Below the pieces are notes generated by a model. The model worked only from the letters and a program-made list of their open reading frames with translations. It did no database searches and had not been told where the DNA came from. A stretch of 64,000 nt of DNA from Tardiphaga sp. P9-11 (GTDB lineage Bacteria > Pseudomonadota > Alphaproteobacteria > Rhizobiales > Xanthobacteraceae). Shown piece by piece: positions 9,434-18,157 of the stretch. The position numbers were made by a program, and so were the translations under genes. Positions within the stretch are counted from its first letter, which is position 1. Every line of letters begins with the position of its first letter. Location of the stretch: NCBI RefSeq assembly GCF_008329525.1, contig NZ_NPKQ01000001.1, positions 248,001 through 312,000 on the forward strand. Direction: 5' to 3'.

Positions 9434-10546
9434 ATGGCAACGCACAAATTGCTGCTTCTCCCCGGCGACGGCATTGGCCCTGAAGTGATGGCTGAGGTGA
9501 AGCGCCTGATCGACTGGATCGATGCCCAGGGCATCGCCAAATTCACGATCGAGAACGGCTTAGTTGGCGGCGCCGCCTATGATGCCGACAAGCTCCCCAT
9601 CACCGACGCCACCATGGTCAAAGCGGATGCGGCCGACGCCATCATCTTCGGAGCCGTCGGCGGCCCGAAGTGGGACAGTGTGCCTTATGAGCATCGCCCC
9701 GAGGCTGGCCTGCTGCGCCTGCGCAAGGATCTCGGCCTGTTCGCCAATCTGCGCCCGGCCGTGTGCTATCCGGCACTGGCGGAATCATCGAGCCTGAAGC
9801 GCGAGGTGGTCGAAGGCCTCGATATCATGATCGTGCGCGAGCTCACCGGCGGTGTCTATTTCGGCGAGCCGAAGACCATTACCGATCTCGGCAATGGCCA
9901 GAAGCGCGCAGTGGATACGCAGGTCTACGACACCTATGAAATCGAGCGCATCGCGCGCGTCGCTTTCGATCTGGCGCGCAAGCGTCAGAATAAGGTGACG
10001 TCGATGGAAAAACGCAACGTCATGAAATCGGGCGTGCTCTGGAACGAGGTCGTCACCCAAGTCCACAATCGCGAATACAAGGACGTCACGCTCGAGCATC
10101 AGCTCGCTGACTCCGGCGGCATGAATCTCGTGAAGTGGCCGAAGCAGTTCGACGTCATCGTCACCGACAACCTGTTCGGCGACATGCTCTCCGACATCGC
10201 AGCGATGCTCACGGGCTCACTCGGCATGTTGCCCTCGGCCTCGCTCGGCGAAGTCAATGCCAAGACCGGGAAGCGCAAGGCGATGTATGAGCCCGTGCAC
10301 GGTTCGGCGCCGGATATCGCCGGCAAGGGCATGGCCAATCCCCTGGCGATGATCGCCTCCTTCGGCATGGCGCTGCGCTATTCGCTGGATATGGGCGATC
10401 TTGCCGACAAGGTCGACCAGGCCATCGCCGCGGTTCTGGCAAAGGGCCTGCGCACGGCCGATATCAAGTCGGAAGGCGCGACAGTGGTCAGCACATCCGG
10501 TATGGGCGAAGCGCTGCTGACGGAATTGCAGGCGCTGCACGCCTAG
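9434..10546 (+). CDS. leuB: 3-isopropylmalate dehydrogenase
   Basis: 370 residues, the usual LeuB length. It performs the NAD-dependent oxidative decarboxylation of 3-isopropylmalate, the third step of leucine synthesis. Seen are the N-terminal [12 protein letters not shown], the substrate-loop arginines ([15 protein letters not shown]), the metal-binding [12 protein letters not shown] and the NAD-binding [14 protein letters not shown]. The gene is monocistronic: it follows a divergent MFS gene and ends at a bidirectional terminator. leuC and leuD lie elsewhere in the window on the other strand. Confidence 0.97.
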   Translation: MATHKLLLLPGDGIGPEVMAEVKRLIDWIDAQGIAKFTIENGLVGGAAYDADKLPITDATMVKADAADAIIFGAVGGPKWDSVPYEHRPEAGLLRLRKDLGLFANLRPAVCYPALAESSSLKREVVEGLDIMIVRELTGGVYFGEPKTITDLGNGQKRAVDTQVYDTYEIERIARVAFDLARKRQNKVTSMEKRNVMKSGVLWNEVVTQVHNREYKDVTLEHQLADSGGMNLVKWPKQFDVIVTDNLFGDMLSDIAAMLTGSLGMLPSASLGEVNAKTGKRKAMYEPVHGSAPDIAGKGMANPLAMIASFGMALRYSLDMGDLADKVDQAIAAVLAKGLRTADIKSEGATVVSTSGMGEALLTELQALHA

Positions 10547-10572
10547 GCGCGCAAATTTCTCTCCACAAATAA

Positions 10573-10599
10573 AAAATGCCCGGCTCAGCCGGGCATTTT
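10573..10599. terminator. Bidirectional terminator between leuB and the convergent gene
   Basis: Perfect 12-bp inverted repeat AAAATGCCCGGC (10573-10584) and GCCGGGCATTTT (10588-10599) with a TCA loop, A-run on one side and T-run on the other, so it can stop transcription from both strands. Confidence 0.9.
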
Positions 10600-10621
10600 C
10601 GTATTCAAACCTGCGCTGCGC

Positions 10622-10999
10622 TCAGTAGAGCGGGAAGCGCTCCGGATAGCCGCCGAGATCCCACTGCGAGTTAAGCGGGCTGCGGTCCAGCGAACGATTG
10701 TTGTTGTCGCGGGCGAAGGAGTAGCCGGGGGGGTAGGCGTAGTCGGTGAACTTGCGATCGCCCGGGAGCACTTCGACGCCGGCATCGAGCCAGGAGCGAC
10801 GCGTCACGTAAACGCGGGTGCGGCCCTGCTGATAGGATACGTTCGGGCCGCGCGCGCCGTACAAAGCGTCACGGTCAGAGACTCTAACCTTCTTCTTGGT
10901 GGCGGCATCGGCCGGCGCAGCGGCAACAGCGGTCGCGATGACGGCAACCGTCGCGAACAACATGGCGAGAGTTTTCGCGGCGGGGAATTTCAAGGTCAT
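10622..10999 (-). CDS. Small exported protein of unknown function
   Basis: 125 residues. A Sec signal peptide (TLAMLFATVAVIATAVAAAPADAA) is followed by a basic, then Asp/Tyr/Pro-rich mature part (RDALYGARGPNVSYQQ, RRSWLDAGVEVLPGDRKF, YPPGYSF). No domain was recognised. It lies convergent to leuB and shares the terminator with it. The clear signal peptide and Shine-Dalgarno-sized leader argue for a real gene. Confidence 0.75.
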   Translation of the reverse strand: MTLKFPAAKTLAMLFATVAVIATAVAAAPADAATKKKVRVSDRDALYGARGPNVSYQQGRTRVYVTRRSWLDAGVEVLPGDRKFTDYAYPPGYSFARDNNNRSLDRSPLNSQWDLGGYPERFPLY

Positions 11000-11207
11000 C
11001 AGGTCCTCAGGTCCTCATTGCGGTCAAAACATCGGCAGTCAGGAGATCGGCCTTCAACAGCCGAGTCGGCAAATCCGATTTGCGGTCAATTTAGCTGGCC
11101 GGGGTATCCGGCCACAAGGTCTATCCGGCCACAGTCGTCGATATAATGCGCGAGGTCGCCGAATGTTGCATGTAATCCAAGGTCTTGGTCCTGCCATCAC
11201 GAAGGGG

Positions 11208-12011
11208 TCACAGACTGCCGCGGAGCAACGGATTCTGGGCGCCGGTCACCCAATCCGCCGAGGTCGCCGACAGCGCCGCGCCGCTGATGCAACCGGCCCG
11301 CTTCAAATCTGCCTGCGCGAAGACTTCCTGCAGCCGCGGCTCATTGCCGGCGGTGAGCAGCACCAACCGGTTCAGCGTGCAAGCGATAGCGGCCCGCCGC
11401 GCCGGCAGGCCCTCGCCCTGGCACGACCAGCCGGAAATCCTAAGATTGGCAGCCTCCAGGGTCTTCATGAAGCCGAGGCAGCGCTTGCCGTCCTTCGGCC
11501 GGTCAACAAAGCCGACCAGGGCGACCGGCCCGAATTTACTGTCGATGATGCCCTCGCCCACCACTTCGCGGACGCCACCGGGGTCCATGCGGCCCGCGAT
11601 GTCCGCTGCCGGCGGACCTGCTCGCTCAGCCTCGGCACCAGGGCGATACAATTCCAGCTCGGCGACCGGGGGGTCTCCCGGTGAAGCCCAGCGCAGGACA
11701 TCCTTGCGGCCGCCGTCAGGATGTCTCAAAATCTCATAAGAGGCTGTTTTACCTAACAAATCGAACTGACTGACGGCAAAAGCGGGATGGGAACGACTAG
11801 CGACGCTCCAGCCGGCCCTTCCGGCCGGTTCGCTGCTGAGGTCGAATTCCAGTCCGTCAAACACCGTGACTGCGGCCATGACAACCAGCGCCAGCGCCCC
11901 CATATAGGCAAGCAGACGCACGGCGATGGCGCCGCACTCGTCGGCAAAGCTCTGCAGGGCCGGATGGACGCCTGCCGACTTTGGGTGGTGCGAAACCGGA
12001 ATTGAACGCAT
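11208..12011 (-). CDS. Conserved membrane-anchored hypothetical protein
   Basis: About 267 residues from the ATG at 12011 (an in-frame TTG lies 12 bases upstream). One membrane helix near residues 30-52 (RLLAYMGALALVVMAAVTVFDGL) is followed by a soluble, probably periplasmic, domain with three cysteines (CLGFM, SWSCQGEG and AACTLN-like segments) and a conserved-looking C-terminal ADWVTGAQNPLLRG. No known family was recognised. It is divergent from asd, with about 115 bp between the starts. No strong Shine-Dalgarno was seen. Confidence 0.7.
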   Translation of the reverse strand: MRSIPVSHHPKSAGVHPALQSFADECGAIAVRLLAYMGALALVVMAAVTVFDGLEFDLSSEPAGRAGWSVASRSHPAFAVSQFDLLGKTASYEILRHPDGGRKDVLRWASPGDPPVAELELYRPGAEAERAGPPAADIAGRMDPGGVREVVGEGIIDSKFGPVALVGFVDRPKDGKRCLGFMKTLEAANLRISGWSCQGEGLPARRAAIACTLNRLVLLTAGNEPRLQEVFAQADLKRAGCISGAALSATSADWVTGAQNPLLRGSL

Positions 12012-12126
12012 CAACACACGCAAACACGCTTAGGACGTTGTCTTTGCGACGTTTCTCGCATAGAAGCGCGGCTCTTCCCTTTCCGCGGTAGGCGGGGGTG
12101 AAGCATTTTTCTTCGGAGAGTGAACG

Positions 12127-13161
12127 ATGGGTTACAAAGTCGCGCTGGTCGGAGCGACCGGCAATGTCGGGCGTGAAATGCTCAGCATTCTGGATGAACG
12201 TAAATTCCCCGCTGACGAGGTCGTGGCGCTTGCGTCCCGCCGCAGCATGGGCGTTGAGGTTTCCTTCGGCGACAGAACCCTGAAATGCAAAGACCTCGCG
12301 ACCTATGACTTCAGCGATGTCGACATCTGCCTGATGTCGGCCGGCGGAGCCGTGTCCAAGGAATGGTCGCCTAAGATTGGCGCAGCTGGTGCCGTCGTGA
12401 TCGACAACTCGTCGACCTGGCGCATGGACCCGGACGTGCCGTTGATCGTTCCGGAAGTGAACGCCGATGCGGTCGCTGGCTTCACCAAAAAGAACATCAT
12501 CGCAAATCCGAACTGCTCGACTGCGCAGCTCGTGGTGGCGCTGAAGCCGCTGCACGACAAGGCCAAGATCACGCGCGTCGTGGTCTCGACCTATCAGTCG
12601 GTGTCGGGTGCCGGCAAGGATGCGATGGACGAGTTGTTCTCGCAGACCAAGGCCGTCTACACCAACTCTGAGCTGGTCAATACCAAGTTCCCGAAGCGTA
12701 TCGCCTTCAACGTCATCCCGCAGATCGACGTGTTCATGGAGGACGGCTACACCAAGGAAGAGTGGAAGATGATGATGGAGACCAAGAAAATTCTTGATCC
12801 CAAAATCAAGATGTCCGCGACCTGCGTGCGCGTGCCGGTGTTCGTCGGTCACTCGGAAGCGGTCAACATCGAATTCGAGAACCCGATCTCGGAAGATGAA
12901 GCCCGCGACATCCTGCGCAATGCGCCAGGCTGCCTCGTGATCGACAAGCGCGAGCCGGGTGGCTATGTGACGCCCTACGAAGCTGCCGGCGAAGACGCCA
13001 CCTATATCAGCCGCATCCGCACGGATTCGACGGTCGATAACGGTCTTGTTCTTTGGTGCGTGTCGGACAACCTGCGCAAGGGCGCGGCGCTCAACGCCGT
13101 GCAGATCGCGGAATGCCTGATCAACCGCAAGCTGATCACGGCGAAGAAGAAGGCCGCATAA
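12127..13161 (+). CDS. asd: Aspartate-semialdehyde dehydrogenase
   Basis: 344 residues. The enzyme reduces aspartyl phosphate to aspartate semialdehyde, a branch point to lysine/diaminopimelate, threonine and methionine. Seen are the NADP-binding VALVGATGNVGREML, the active-site cysteine in NPNCSTAQLV and the later VFVGHSEAVNIEF with the catalytic histidine. A GGAGAG Shine-Dalgarno precedes the ATG. It is single-gene and ends in its own terminator. With dapF further on, the window carries two steps of the diaminopimelate route. Confidence 0.97.
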   Translation: MGYKVALVGATGNVGREMLSILDERKFPADEVVALASRRSMGVEVSFGDRTLKCKDLATYDFSDVDICLMSAGGAVSKEWSPKIGAAGAVVIDNSSTWRMDPDVPLIVPEVNADAVAGFTKKNIIANPNCSTAQLVVALKPLHDKAKITRVVVSTYQSVSGAGKDAMDELFSQTKAVYTNSELVNTKFPKRIAFNVIPQIDVFMEDGYTKEEWKMMMETKKILDPKIKMSATCVRVPVFVGHSEAVNIEFENPISEDEARDILRNAPGCLVIDKREPGGYVTPYEAAGEDATYISRIRTDSTVDNGLVLWCVSDNLRKGAALNAVQIAECLINRKLITAKKKAA

Positions 13162-13189
13162 ACTTCACGCAGCCTCGAAGAAATAGCAA

Positions 13190-13220
13190 AGCCCGGTCGC
13201 ACAAGCGTCCGGGCTCTTTC
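13190..13220 (+). terminator. Terminator after asd
   Basis: Stem AGCCCGG (13190-13196) and CCGGGCT (13209-13215), extended inward by a CGC/GCG pairing, followed by CTTTCTTTC. Confidence 0.75.
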
Positions 13221-13260
13221 TTTCAGAGCGTGTGGAATTCGCCTCATGGCGAGGTTGGAA

Positions 13261-13911
13261 TCAGGAGGCCTTTGCCTGACTGACCGGCAGGAATTCTTTC
13301 GCAGCCTGATCCAGCACCGAGAGCGAGCCCACAGCCACGCCGAAATAGGCGCCGTGCAATTCGAGCTCGCCCTTCGCGACCTTGCTGCTCACGAACGGGA
13401 ACGTCATCAGGTTCTCAAGGCTGCGAAACACGGCCGCCTTTTCGATACGGGTGGCGAAATCCACGATCGTTTCATGATTGCGAATCTCGACCTTCTCATC
13501 GGGCTTGATGAACATCGACATCCAGCGGCCGATGAAGTCGCCCGGCGACAGCGGCGCGGCATTGTCGACGAAAGCGCGGATGCCGCCGCATTGCGCATGG
13601 CCGAGAATGACGATGTGTTTCACCTTCAAGACCTGCACCGCGTATTCCAGCGCCGCCGAGACGCCATGGGCGCCGCCATCGGGCTGATAGACCGGCACGA
13701 GGTTGGCGATGTTGCGCACCACGAACAGTTCGCCCGGGCTGGCGTCGAAGATCACCTCCGGCGACACGCGCGAGTCGCAGCAGCCGATCACCATGACTTC
13801 CGGCGACTGGCCCTTTTCCGATAATTCGCGGAAGCGCGACTGCTCGGTCGGCAATCGCTCCGATGTAAAGGTCTGGTAGCCGGCAATCAGCTGCTTCGGA
13901 AATGATGTCAT
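13261..13911 (-). CDS. Beta-class carbonic anhydrase
   Basis: About 216 residues from ATG 13911; an upstream in-frame codon at 13932 falls in the repeat and is less likely. The zinc ligands are visible as CCDSRVSP near the N-terminal third and the HAQCGG pair later, with the Asp-Arg dyad in the first motif. The enzyme interconverts CO2 and bicarbonate in the cytoplasm. Length and the FVVRNIANLVP segment fit the bacterial clade. It is convergent to asd and has a palindromic repeat immediately upstream (13927-13994), where its promoter would be expected. Confidence 0.94.
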   Translation of the reverse strand: MTSFPKQLIAGYQTFTSERLPTEQSRFRELSEKGQSPEVMVIGCCDSRVSPEVIFDASPGELFVVRNIANLVPVYQPDGGAHGVSAALEYAVQVLKVKHIVILGHAQCGGIRAFVDNAAPLSPGDFIGRWMSMFIKPDEKVEIRNHETIVDFATRIEKAAVFRSLENLMTFPFVSSKVAKGELELHGAYFGVAVGSLSVLDQAAKEFLPVSQAKAS

Positions 13912-13926
13912 GGTCTGCCTCGTTCG

Positions 13927-13994
13927 GAGCATGATCCCGAAAAGTGGATAGGATTTCGCCGACGAACGGGTTCGTTTGTCGGGGGATCATGCTC
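13927..13994. repeat. Palindromic repeat GAGCATGATCCC...GGGATCATGCTC, copy A
   Basis: Perfect 12-base inverted ends enclose about 44 bases containing AAAAGTGGAT, TTTCGCCGAC and a GAACGGGTTCGTTTGTC core. A second, inverted copy lies at 17071-17141. Elements of this kind are dispersed through Rhizobiales genomes. Confidence 0.85.
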
Positions 13995-14118
13995 AAACAT
14001 ACGGTCCCCACGGATAACCATAGGACGCCGGCGTGAACAAGCCTTCCGGGCGACGTGCTGAAATGTTATCGCGAATGCCTGAATAACGAATAGGCCATAG
14101 TTACAGGGAAATGACGCC

Positions 14119-14997
14119 ATGATCCGTCCGCGCCGCAGCCATTTGTTCATGCCCGGCTCGAATCCGCGTGCGCTGGAGAAGGCCCGTACCGTACCGGCCG
14201 ACGGCATCATCCTGGACCTCGAAGACGCCGTGGCGCCAGACGCCAAGGGAACCGCGCGCGACGCCATTGCGCAGACGCTGGCCGCGGGTGGCTTCGGCAA
14301 GCGCGAGGTCATCATCCGCATCAATGCGCTGGATTCGCCCTGGTGGATTGACGACGTCACCATGGCCGGCAAGGCCAGGCCCGACGGCATCCTGGTGCCG
14401 AAGATTTCCAGCGTCGAGGATCTCTCGGCCGTTGCCGATCGCCTGAGCGATATCGGTGCCAACATGTCGATTAAGGTCTGGGCGATGATCGAGACGTCGC
14501 GTGCCATCCTGCATGCCGAAGAGCTCGCCGCCGCTTCGCGCGATTCCGAAATGCGACTGGCCGGCTTCGTGTTCGGCCCCAACGATATCGCCCGTGAGAC
14601 CCGCATCCGCATGATGCCCGGCCGCGCCGCAATGCTGCCGATGATCACCCATTGCGTGCTGGCGACACGGCTGCACGGCCTCGAGATTCTCGACGGCCCC
14701 TACAGCAATTTCAGCGACACCAAGGGCTTCATCGAGGAAGCCGAACAGGGCCGCGACATCGGCTTCGACGGCAAGACGCTGATCCATCCGAGCCAGATCG
14801 AGGCCTGCAACAAGGTCTTCACGCCGCCGGACGACGAAGTCGCCCAGGCCCGCCGCATCATTGCGGCCTTCGAGCAGCCGGAAAACGCCGGCCGCGGCGC
14901 GATCCAGCTCGACGGCAAGATGGTCGAGCGGCTGCACGCGGACATGGCAAAGCGCACAATTGCGATCTCGGACGCGATTGCGGCGATGGGGAGCTGA
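14119..14997 (+). CDS. HpcH/HpaI aldolase / CitE-like CoA-ester lyase
   Basis: 292 residues of the CitE-like TIM-barrel family (citramalyl-CoA, malyl-CoA or beta-methylmalyl-CoA lyases and thioesterases). Seen are RPRRSHLFMPGSNPRALEKA at the N-terminus, the DLEDAVAP magnesium site, an active-site-type MIETSRAIL, and the GFDGKTLIHPSQIE signature near the C-terminus. It is single, between two repeats, and no citrate-lyase alpha or gamma subunit is present, so it is not part of a citrate lyase complex. The true substrate is undetermined. Confidence 0.87.
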   Translation: MIRPRRSHLFMPGSNPRALEKARTVPADGIILDLEDAVAPDAKGTARDAIAQTLAAGGFGKREVIIRINALDSPWWIDDVTMAGKARPDGILVPKISSVEDLSAVADRLSDIGANMSIKVWAMIETSRAILHAEELAAASRDSEMRLAGFVFGPNDIARETRIRMMPGRAAMLPMITHCVLATRLHGLEILDGPYSNFSDTKGFIEEAEQGRDIGFDGKTLIHPSQIEACNKVFTPPDDEVAQARRIIAAFEQPENAGRGAIQLDGKMVERLHADMAKRTIAISDAIAAMGS

Positions 14998-15002
14998 CCC
15001 CA

Positions 15003-15057
15003 CTCGTCATTCCGGGGCACCGCCAGCTCTTGCCGGATGCGAACCCAGAATGACGAG
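15003..15057. repeat. Short palindromic repeat (CTCGTCATTCCGGGG type)
   Basis: CTCGTCATTCCGG (from 15003) pairs with CCAGAATGACGAG (15045-15057) with one mismatch. It lies between the convergent CitE-like and glycosyltransferase genes and resembles the element at 34302-34347. Confidence 0.75.
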
Positions 15058-15076
15058 CTCGTGCTGTTTGGCTGGT

Positions 15077-15868
15077 CTACTTGTTGGAGACCCGCTTCAT
15101 CGCCCACGCATAGAAACTTCCCGGCATCGGCGCGTCTTTGCCGCGCCCCTTCGGCGAGATGTGAAAGCCCAATATCTTGGGATCACCTACCAGCGCCGCA
15201 AAGTCGGACGGCTCGAAGAACAACTTCGGCTCCGCGTGAACCGAATAATACGACTTCCTCGGCAGCGCGTGATGCTGCGAGCCGTGGCGCTTCGCCAGCG
15301 CTGTCAGCGATGCCGGGCCGAAGATCGCGACACGGACGTCGCTCGCGCGCTTCGAACTGTCGCGCCATTTACGCCATGCGAAAGTGAGGCGATGACGCAG
15401 TGACATCCAGTCGGGCGTCAGCTCGTCCTGTTTGATCAGTGCTTCGAACGCCGCAACAATCGGATGATCGGGTGGTAGGTACAGCACCGAATTGCCGAGT
15501 TGTCGGCGCTTTTCCCAGGCGAAATAGGGCTTTGCCGGATCTATCTCGATGGGCTTCAGCAGCAACACATCCGCATCCAGCCAGAGGCCGCGCCCCTCGG
15601 CCATCAGCCGGATGCGAAAAAAATCGCTGAACTGCAGCGGGGTCCAGCCAACCCACGCGCCATCGGGACCTGAAGGTCGCAGCCGCTCGGCGAAGGCGCG
15701 CGGCAGTATCGTGTCCGCATCGGCATTGCTCACGCCATCCGGCAGATCGGTGATCGGTGCAAAACTGTAGAGCGTGACGCGATGGCCGGCCTCGACCTGC
15801 GAGCGCAGGCACAGCCTGCGCAAAGCATCGAGGGGGCCTTCCCAAAAGGTGACGACGTCAAGAATCAC
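15077..15868 (-). CDS. Glycosyltransferase with DXD motif (sugar-binding region family)
   Basis: 263 residues. The LWLDADVLL segment is the DXD nucleotide-sugar/metal site of the Gly_transf_sug family (Och1/capsular-synthesis related), and the N-terminal LDVVTFWEGPLDALRRLCL and FSDFFRIRLMAEGRG fit that fold. It is the last gene of a metallopeptidase-leuD-glycosyltransferase series, with 20 bp between the leuD stop and this start. That position is odd for a glycosyltransferase; the link to leucine synthesis is probably only co-transcription. The acceptor is unknown. Confidence 0.8.
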   Translation of the reverse strand: MILDVVTFWEGPLDALRRLCLRSQVEAGHRVTLYSFAPITDLPDGVSNADADTILPRAFAERLRPSGPDGAWVGWTPLQFSDFFRIRLMAEGRGLWLDADVLLLKPIEIDPAKPYFAWEKRRQLGNSVLYLPPDHPIVAAFEALIKQDELTPDWMSLRHRLTFAWRKWRDSSKRASDVRVAIFGPASLTALAKRHGSQHHALPRKSYYSVHAEPKLFFEPSDFAALVGDPKILGFHISPKGRGKDAPMPGSFYAWAMKRVSNK

Positions 15869-15888
15869 GCGTCACCTTCCGGAGTGAA

Positions 15889-16494
15889 TCAGGCCCAGGC
15901 GCGCGCGGTCTTGGCCTTGGCTTCGTAGCTGTCGATGGAGGCCTTCTTCTCCATGGTCAGGCCGATATCGTCGAGACCATTGAGCAGGCAGTGCTTGCGA
16001 AACGGATCGATCTCGAACTTCACCGTGCCGCCGTCCGGGCCACGAATTTCCTGGTTCGGCAAATCGATCGTGATCGTCGCATTGGCGCCGCGTTCGGCAT
16101 CGTCGAACAACGCGTCGAGATCCTTCTGCGAGACGCGGATCGGCAGCACGCCGTTCTTGAAGCAGTTGTTGTAGAAGATGTCGCCGAACGAGGTCGAGAT
16201 CACGCAGCGGATACCGAAATCCAGCAACGCCCATGGCGCATGTTCACGCGACGAACCGCAGCCGAAATTGTCGCCGGCGACCATGATCTTAGCGTTGCGA
16301 TAGGCCGGCTTGTTGAGCACGAAATCCGGGTTCTCGCTGCCATCGTCGAGATAGCGTGCTTCCGAGAACAGGCCCTTGCCGAGACCGGTGCGCTTGATGG
16401 TCTTCAGGTACTGCTTCGGGATGATCATGTCGGTATCGACATTGATGATCTTCAGCGGCGCCGCGACGCCTTCCAGCGTGGTGAACTTGTCCAT
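15889..16494 (-). CDS. leuD: 3-isopropylmalate dehydratase small subunit
   Basis: 201 residues from ATG 16494, which is preceded by AGGA with 8-base spacing; longer in-frame extension upstream is rejected. The protein is the swivelling aconitase-like domain that pairs with LeuC to isomerise 2- and 3-isopropylmalate. Seen are [16 protein letters not shown] and [17 protein letters not shown]. It lies 28 bp after a metallopeptidase gene. Its partner leuC is about 4.5 kb away on the same strand, so the two subunits are not in one operon. Confidence 0.96.
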   Translation of the reverse strand: MDKFTTLEGVAAPLKIINVDTDMIIPKQYLKTIKRTGLGKGLFSEARYLDDGSENPDFVLNKPAYRNAKIMVAGDNFGCGSSREHAPWALLDFGIRCVISTSFGDIFYNNCFKNGVLPIRVSQKDLDALFDDAERGANATITIDLPNQEIRGPDGGTVKFEIDPFRKHCLLNGLDDIGLTMEKKASIDSYEAKAKTARAWA

Positions 16495-16522
16495 GGCAAA
16501 AGTCCTCGATTGAGCGAGCGTT

Positions 16523-16966
16523 TTAGCCCGATCGGGGCGGCGCTCCAAGTGGCATTTCTGCAGCCTCGTCAGTCACCTGCGCCTCGATCGCCTCCATATC
16601 GGCGTCCGAGAGACCGAAATGGTGCCCGATCTCGTGGATCAGCACGTGGCGGACGATATGGCCGAGAGTTTCATCGTGTTCGGCCCAGTAATCCAGGATC
16701 GGCCGGCGATACAGCCAGATCATGTTCGGCAACTGGCCGGTATTGTCCTGGCTCTGGAACGGCAGTCCGACACCCTGGAACAGGCCGAGCAGATCGAATT
16801 CGGTCTCCGCCTGCATCTCCTCCAGCACCTCGTCGGTGGGGAAATCATCGACCCGGATGATCACGCCCGCGCAGAGCTTGCGGAAGTCCTCCGGCAGGAG
16901 AGTCAGCATAGCATGGGCCATGTCCTCCATTTCCGCGAGATCGGGTGCTTTTGCCTGATGCCACAT
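16523..16966 (-). CDS. Small metallopeptidase-like protein (zincin fold)
   Basis: 147 residues from ATG 16966 (AGGG Shine-Dalgarno); the frame is open much further upstream but runs through a repeat. The motif [14 protein letters not shown] is an HExxH zinc site with a downstream acidic residue, as in the small 'metallopeptidase family / possible zinc metallo-peptidase' proteins common in Rhizobiales and actinobacteria. No signal peptide. It is followed by leuD after 28 bp. Substrate and role are unknown. Confidence 0.84.
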   Translation of the reverse strand: MWHQAKAPDLAEMEDMAHAMLTLLPEDFRKLCAGVIIRVDDFPTDEVLEEMQAETEFDLLGLFQGVGLPFQSQDNTGQLPNMIWLYRRPILDYWAEHDETLGHIVRHVLIHEIGHHFGLSDADMEAIEAQVTDEAAEMPLGAPPRSG

Positions 16967-17070
16967 GGTTCCCTGTCTAGCCAATTCCCGCGACATGGCA
17001 ATGCGCCGGTACAGCGCTGTTCGGCCGGTTGACGGGCGGGCGTCAATCGGAGACTTTGCGGCATTGTTTT

Positions 17071-17141
17071 GAAGCATGATCTCCTGACAAACGAACCCGT
17101 TTGTCGGCGAAAACCGGCATCCACTTTTCGGGATCATGTCC
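17071..17141. repeat. Palindromic repeat, copy B (inverted relative to 13927-13994)
   Basis: Read on the minus strand this matches copy A over nearly its whole length: CATGATCCCGAAAAGTGGAT, then TTTCGCCGACAAACGGGTTC, then GTTTGTC and GATCATGCTTC. The outer ends are also inverted repeats (AGCATGATC at 17073 and GATCATGTCC at 17132). It fills the space between the divergent metallopeptidase and small exported protein genes. Confidence 0.85.
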
Positions 17142-17162
17142 ATGGCGGTTTGGGGCGTTACG

Positions 17163-17468
17163 ATGCGGATCATGATGGCGGCACTGGGATTGGCGGTTGC
17201 GCTCGGCGGCTTGCCTATGGCCGAAACCGCGCAGGCGCAGACGGCCACGCAGGTCGCCCAGGCTCGCCCGAATTCCGACGTCTCGGCTCAGACCCGCCAG
17301 CGCCCGCGCGTTCGCATTTATCGCACCCCGGACGAACGCGGCGTCTACCCCAGCTACAATCCAGGCCCGAATGCCGTGCGCGACTGCACCGCCAATCTGG
17401 TGCAGGAATATCGCCCGAGCGGCACCGTGATCGTACCGCGCATGAACTGCTACTGGCGCCGCGGCTGA
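17163..17468 (+). CDS. Small exported protein with a cysteine pair
   Basis: About 101 residues from ATG 17163; an in-frame ATG at 17136 lies within the repeat and is less likely. A signal peptide (MRIMMAALGLAVALGG... AQAQ) precedes a mature domain with RVRIYRTPDERGVYPSYNPGPN and the two cysteines RDCTANL and MNCYW, likely a disulfide. The domain is not recognised. It is the first of four small secreted-protein genes in a row. Confidence 0.75.
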   Translation: MRIMMAALGLAVALGGLPMAETAQAQTATQVAQARPNSDVSAQTRQRPRVRIYRTPDERGVYPSYNPGPNAVRDCTANLVQEYRPSGTVIVPRMNCYWRRG

Positions 17469-17703
17469 GCCGATCCTTCATACTTTATTGGAATGACGTC
17501 AGGCCGGCACTTTGCAACTGCAAAGATAACATTCGCATGCGCTGACTTTCGTTCCGGCGATGCGTCACAAAACCCTGCGACATATCGCACCGAGCATATT
17601 CACATCGCGTTCACCTCCTGCGCCCTAGCGTCTTGCACGTGGGCGATGATCCATTCGTGAAGCTGCATCTCGACATGAACGCAGCAGACTCAGGAGAGAA
17701 CAC
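17469..17703. other. Intergenic leader of the His-rich gene
   Basis: About 235 bases with no gene seen. It ends in CAGGAGAGAACAC before the ATG at 17704. No obvious sigma-70 promoter; a terminator for 17163-17468 was not found either. Confidence 0.4.
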
Positions 17704-17994
17704 ATGAACGTGCAGAAGTTTTTTGGCCTTGCCGCCATCGCAGGATTGCTATTCGTCGCAGCGCCGACGCAGCAGGCCAATGCCGTCTCGCTGAACGGCC
17801 CGGGCATCGCATCATCCGTACAAGGCGGTGAGAAGCTGACGACCGAGGTGCAGTATCGTCATCACCATAATCGTGGCTATCGCGGGCATCACGGCATGCG
17901 CCGTCACCACGGCTGGCATCGTCCGCATCACATTCGCCGCCATCATGGTTGGCACCGGCCGCACCATGTGCGTCGTCACGGCTGGCGCTACTGA
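17704..17994 (+). CDS. Small secreted histidine-rich repeat protein
   Basis: 96 residues. Signal peptide with cleavage around QQANA; the mature N-terminus begins AVSLNGPGIASSVQ and reaches TEVQYRHHH. The C-terminal half is a His/Arg/Trp array containing a tandem pair HHGWHRPHHIRR / HHGWHRPHHVRR. Fifteen or more histidines suggest metal (Ni, Cu, Zn) binding, but this is inference. The AVSL...PG...T-VQ segment is shared with the protein at 18859-19530, so the two are paralogues. An independent terminator follows. Confidence 0.8.
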   Translation: MNVQKFFGLAAIAGLLFVAAPTQQANAVSLNGPGIASSVQGGEKLTTEVQYRHHHNRGYRGHHGMRRHHGWHRPHHIRRHHGWHRPHHVRRHGWRY

Positions 17995-18012
17995 CACTCA
18001 GGCTAAAGTCCA

Positions 18013-18042
18013 AACAGGCGTGCGCAAGCACGCCTGTTCTCG
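18013..18042 (+). terminator. Terminator after the His-rich gene
   Basis: Perfect 11-bp stem AACAGGCGTGC (18013-18023) and GCACGCCTGTT (18028-18038) with a GCAA tetraloop; the 3' side is CTCGTT, a weak T-run. Confidence 0.8.
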
Positions 18043-18157
18043 TTGACGGGATGGTGACCGCGTCTCTCTGTCGCGGGAAACCATTGCAGCATTATGCGTT
18101 ATGGGGTGAAGGCGACGAAAGACGATCGATGGAAAGCGATCGAGGCAAGGAACAAAC

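Noticed and set aside
17880-17990. Tandem repeat in the His-rich gene as a CRISPR-like array
   Set aside because: It has a single 36-base unit pair that is in frame and encodes protein; no spacer structure.
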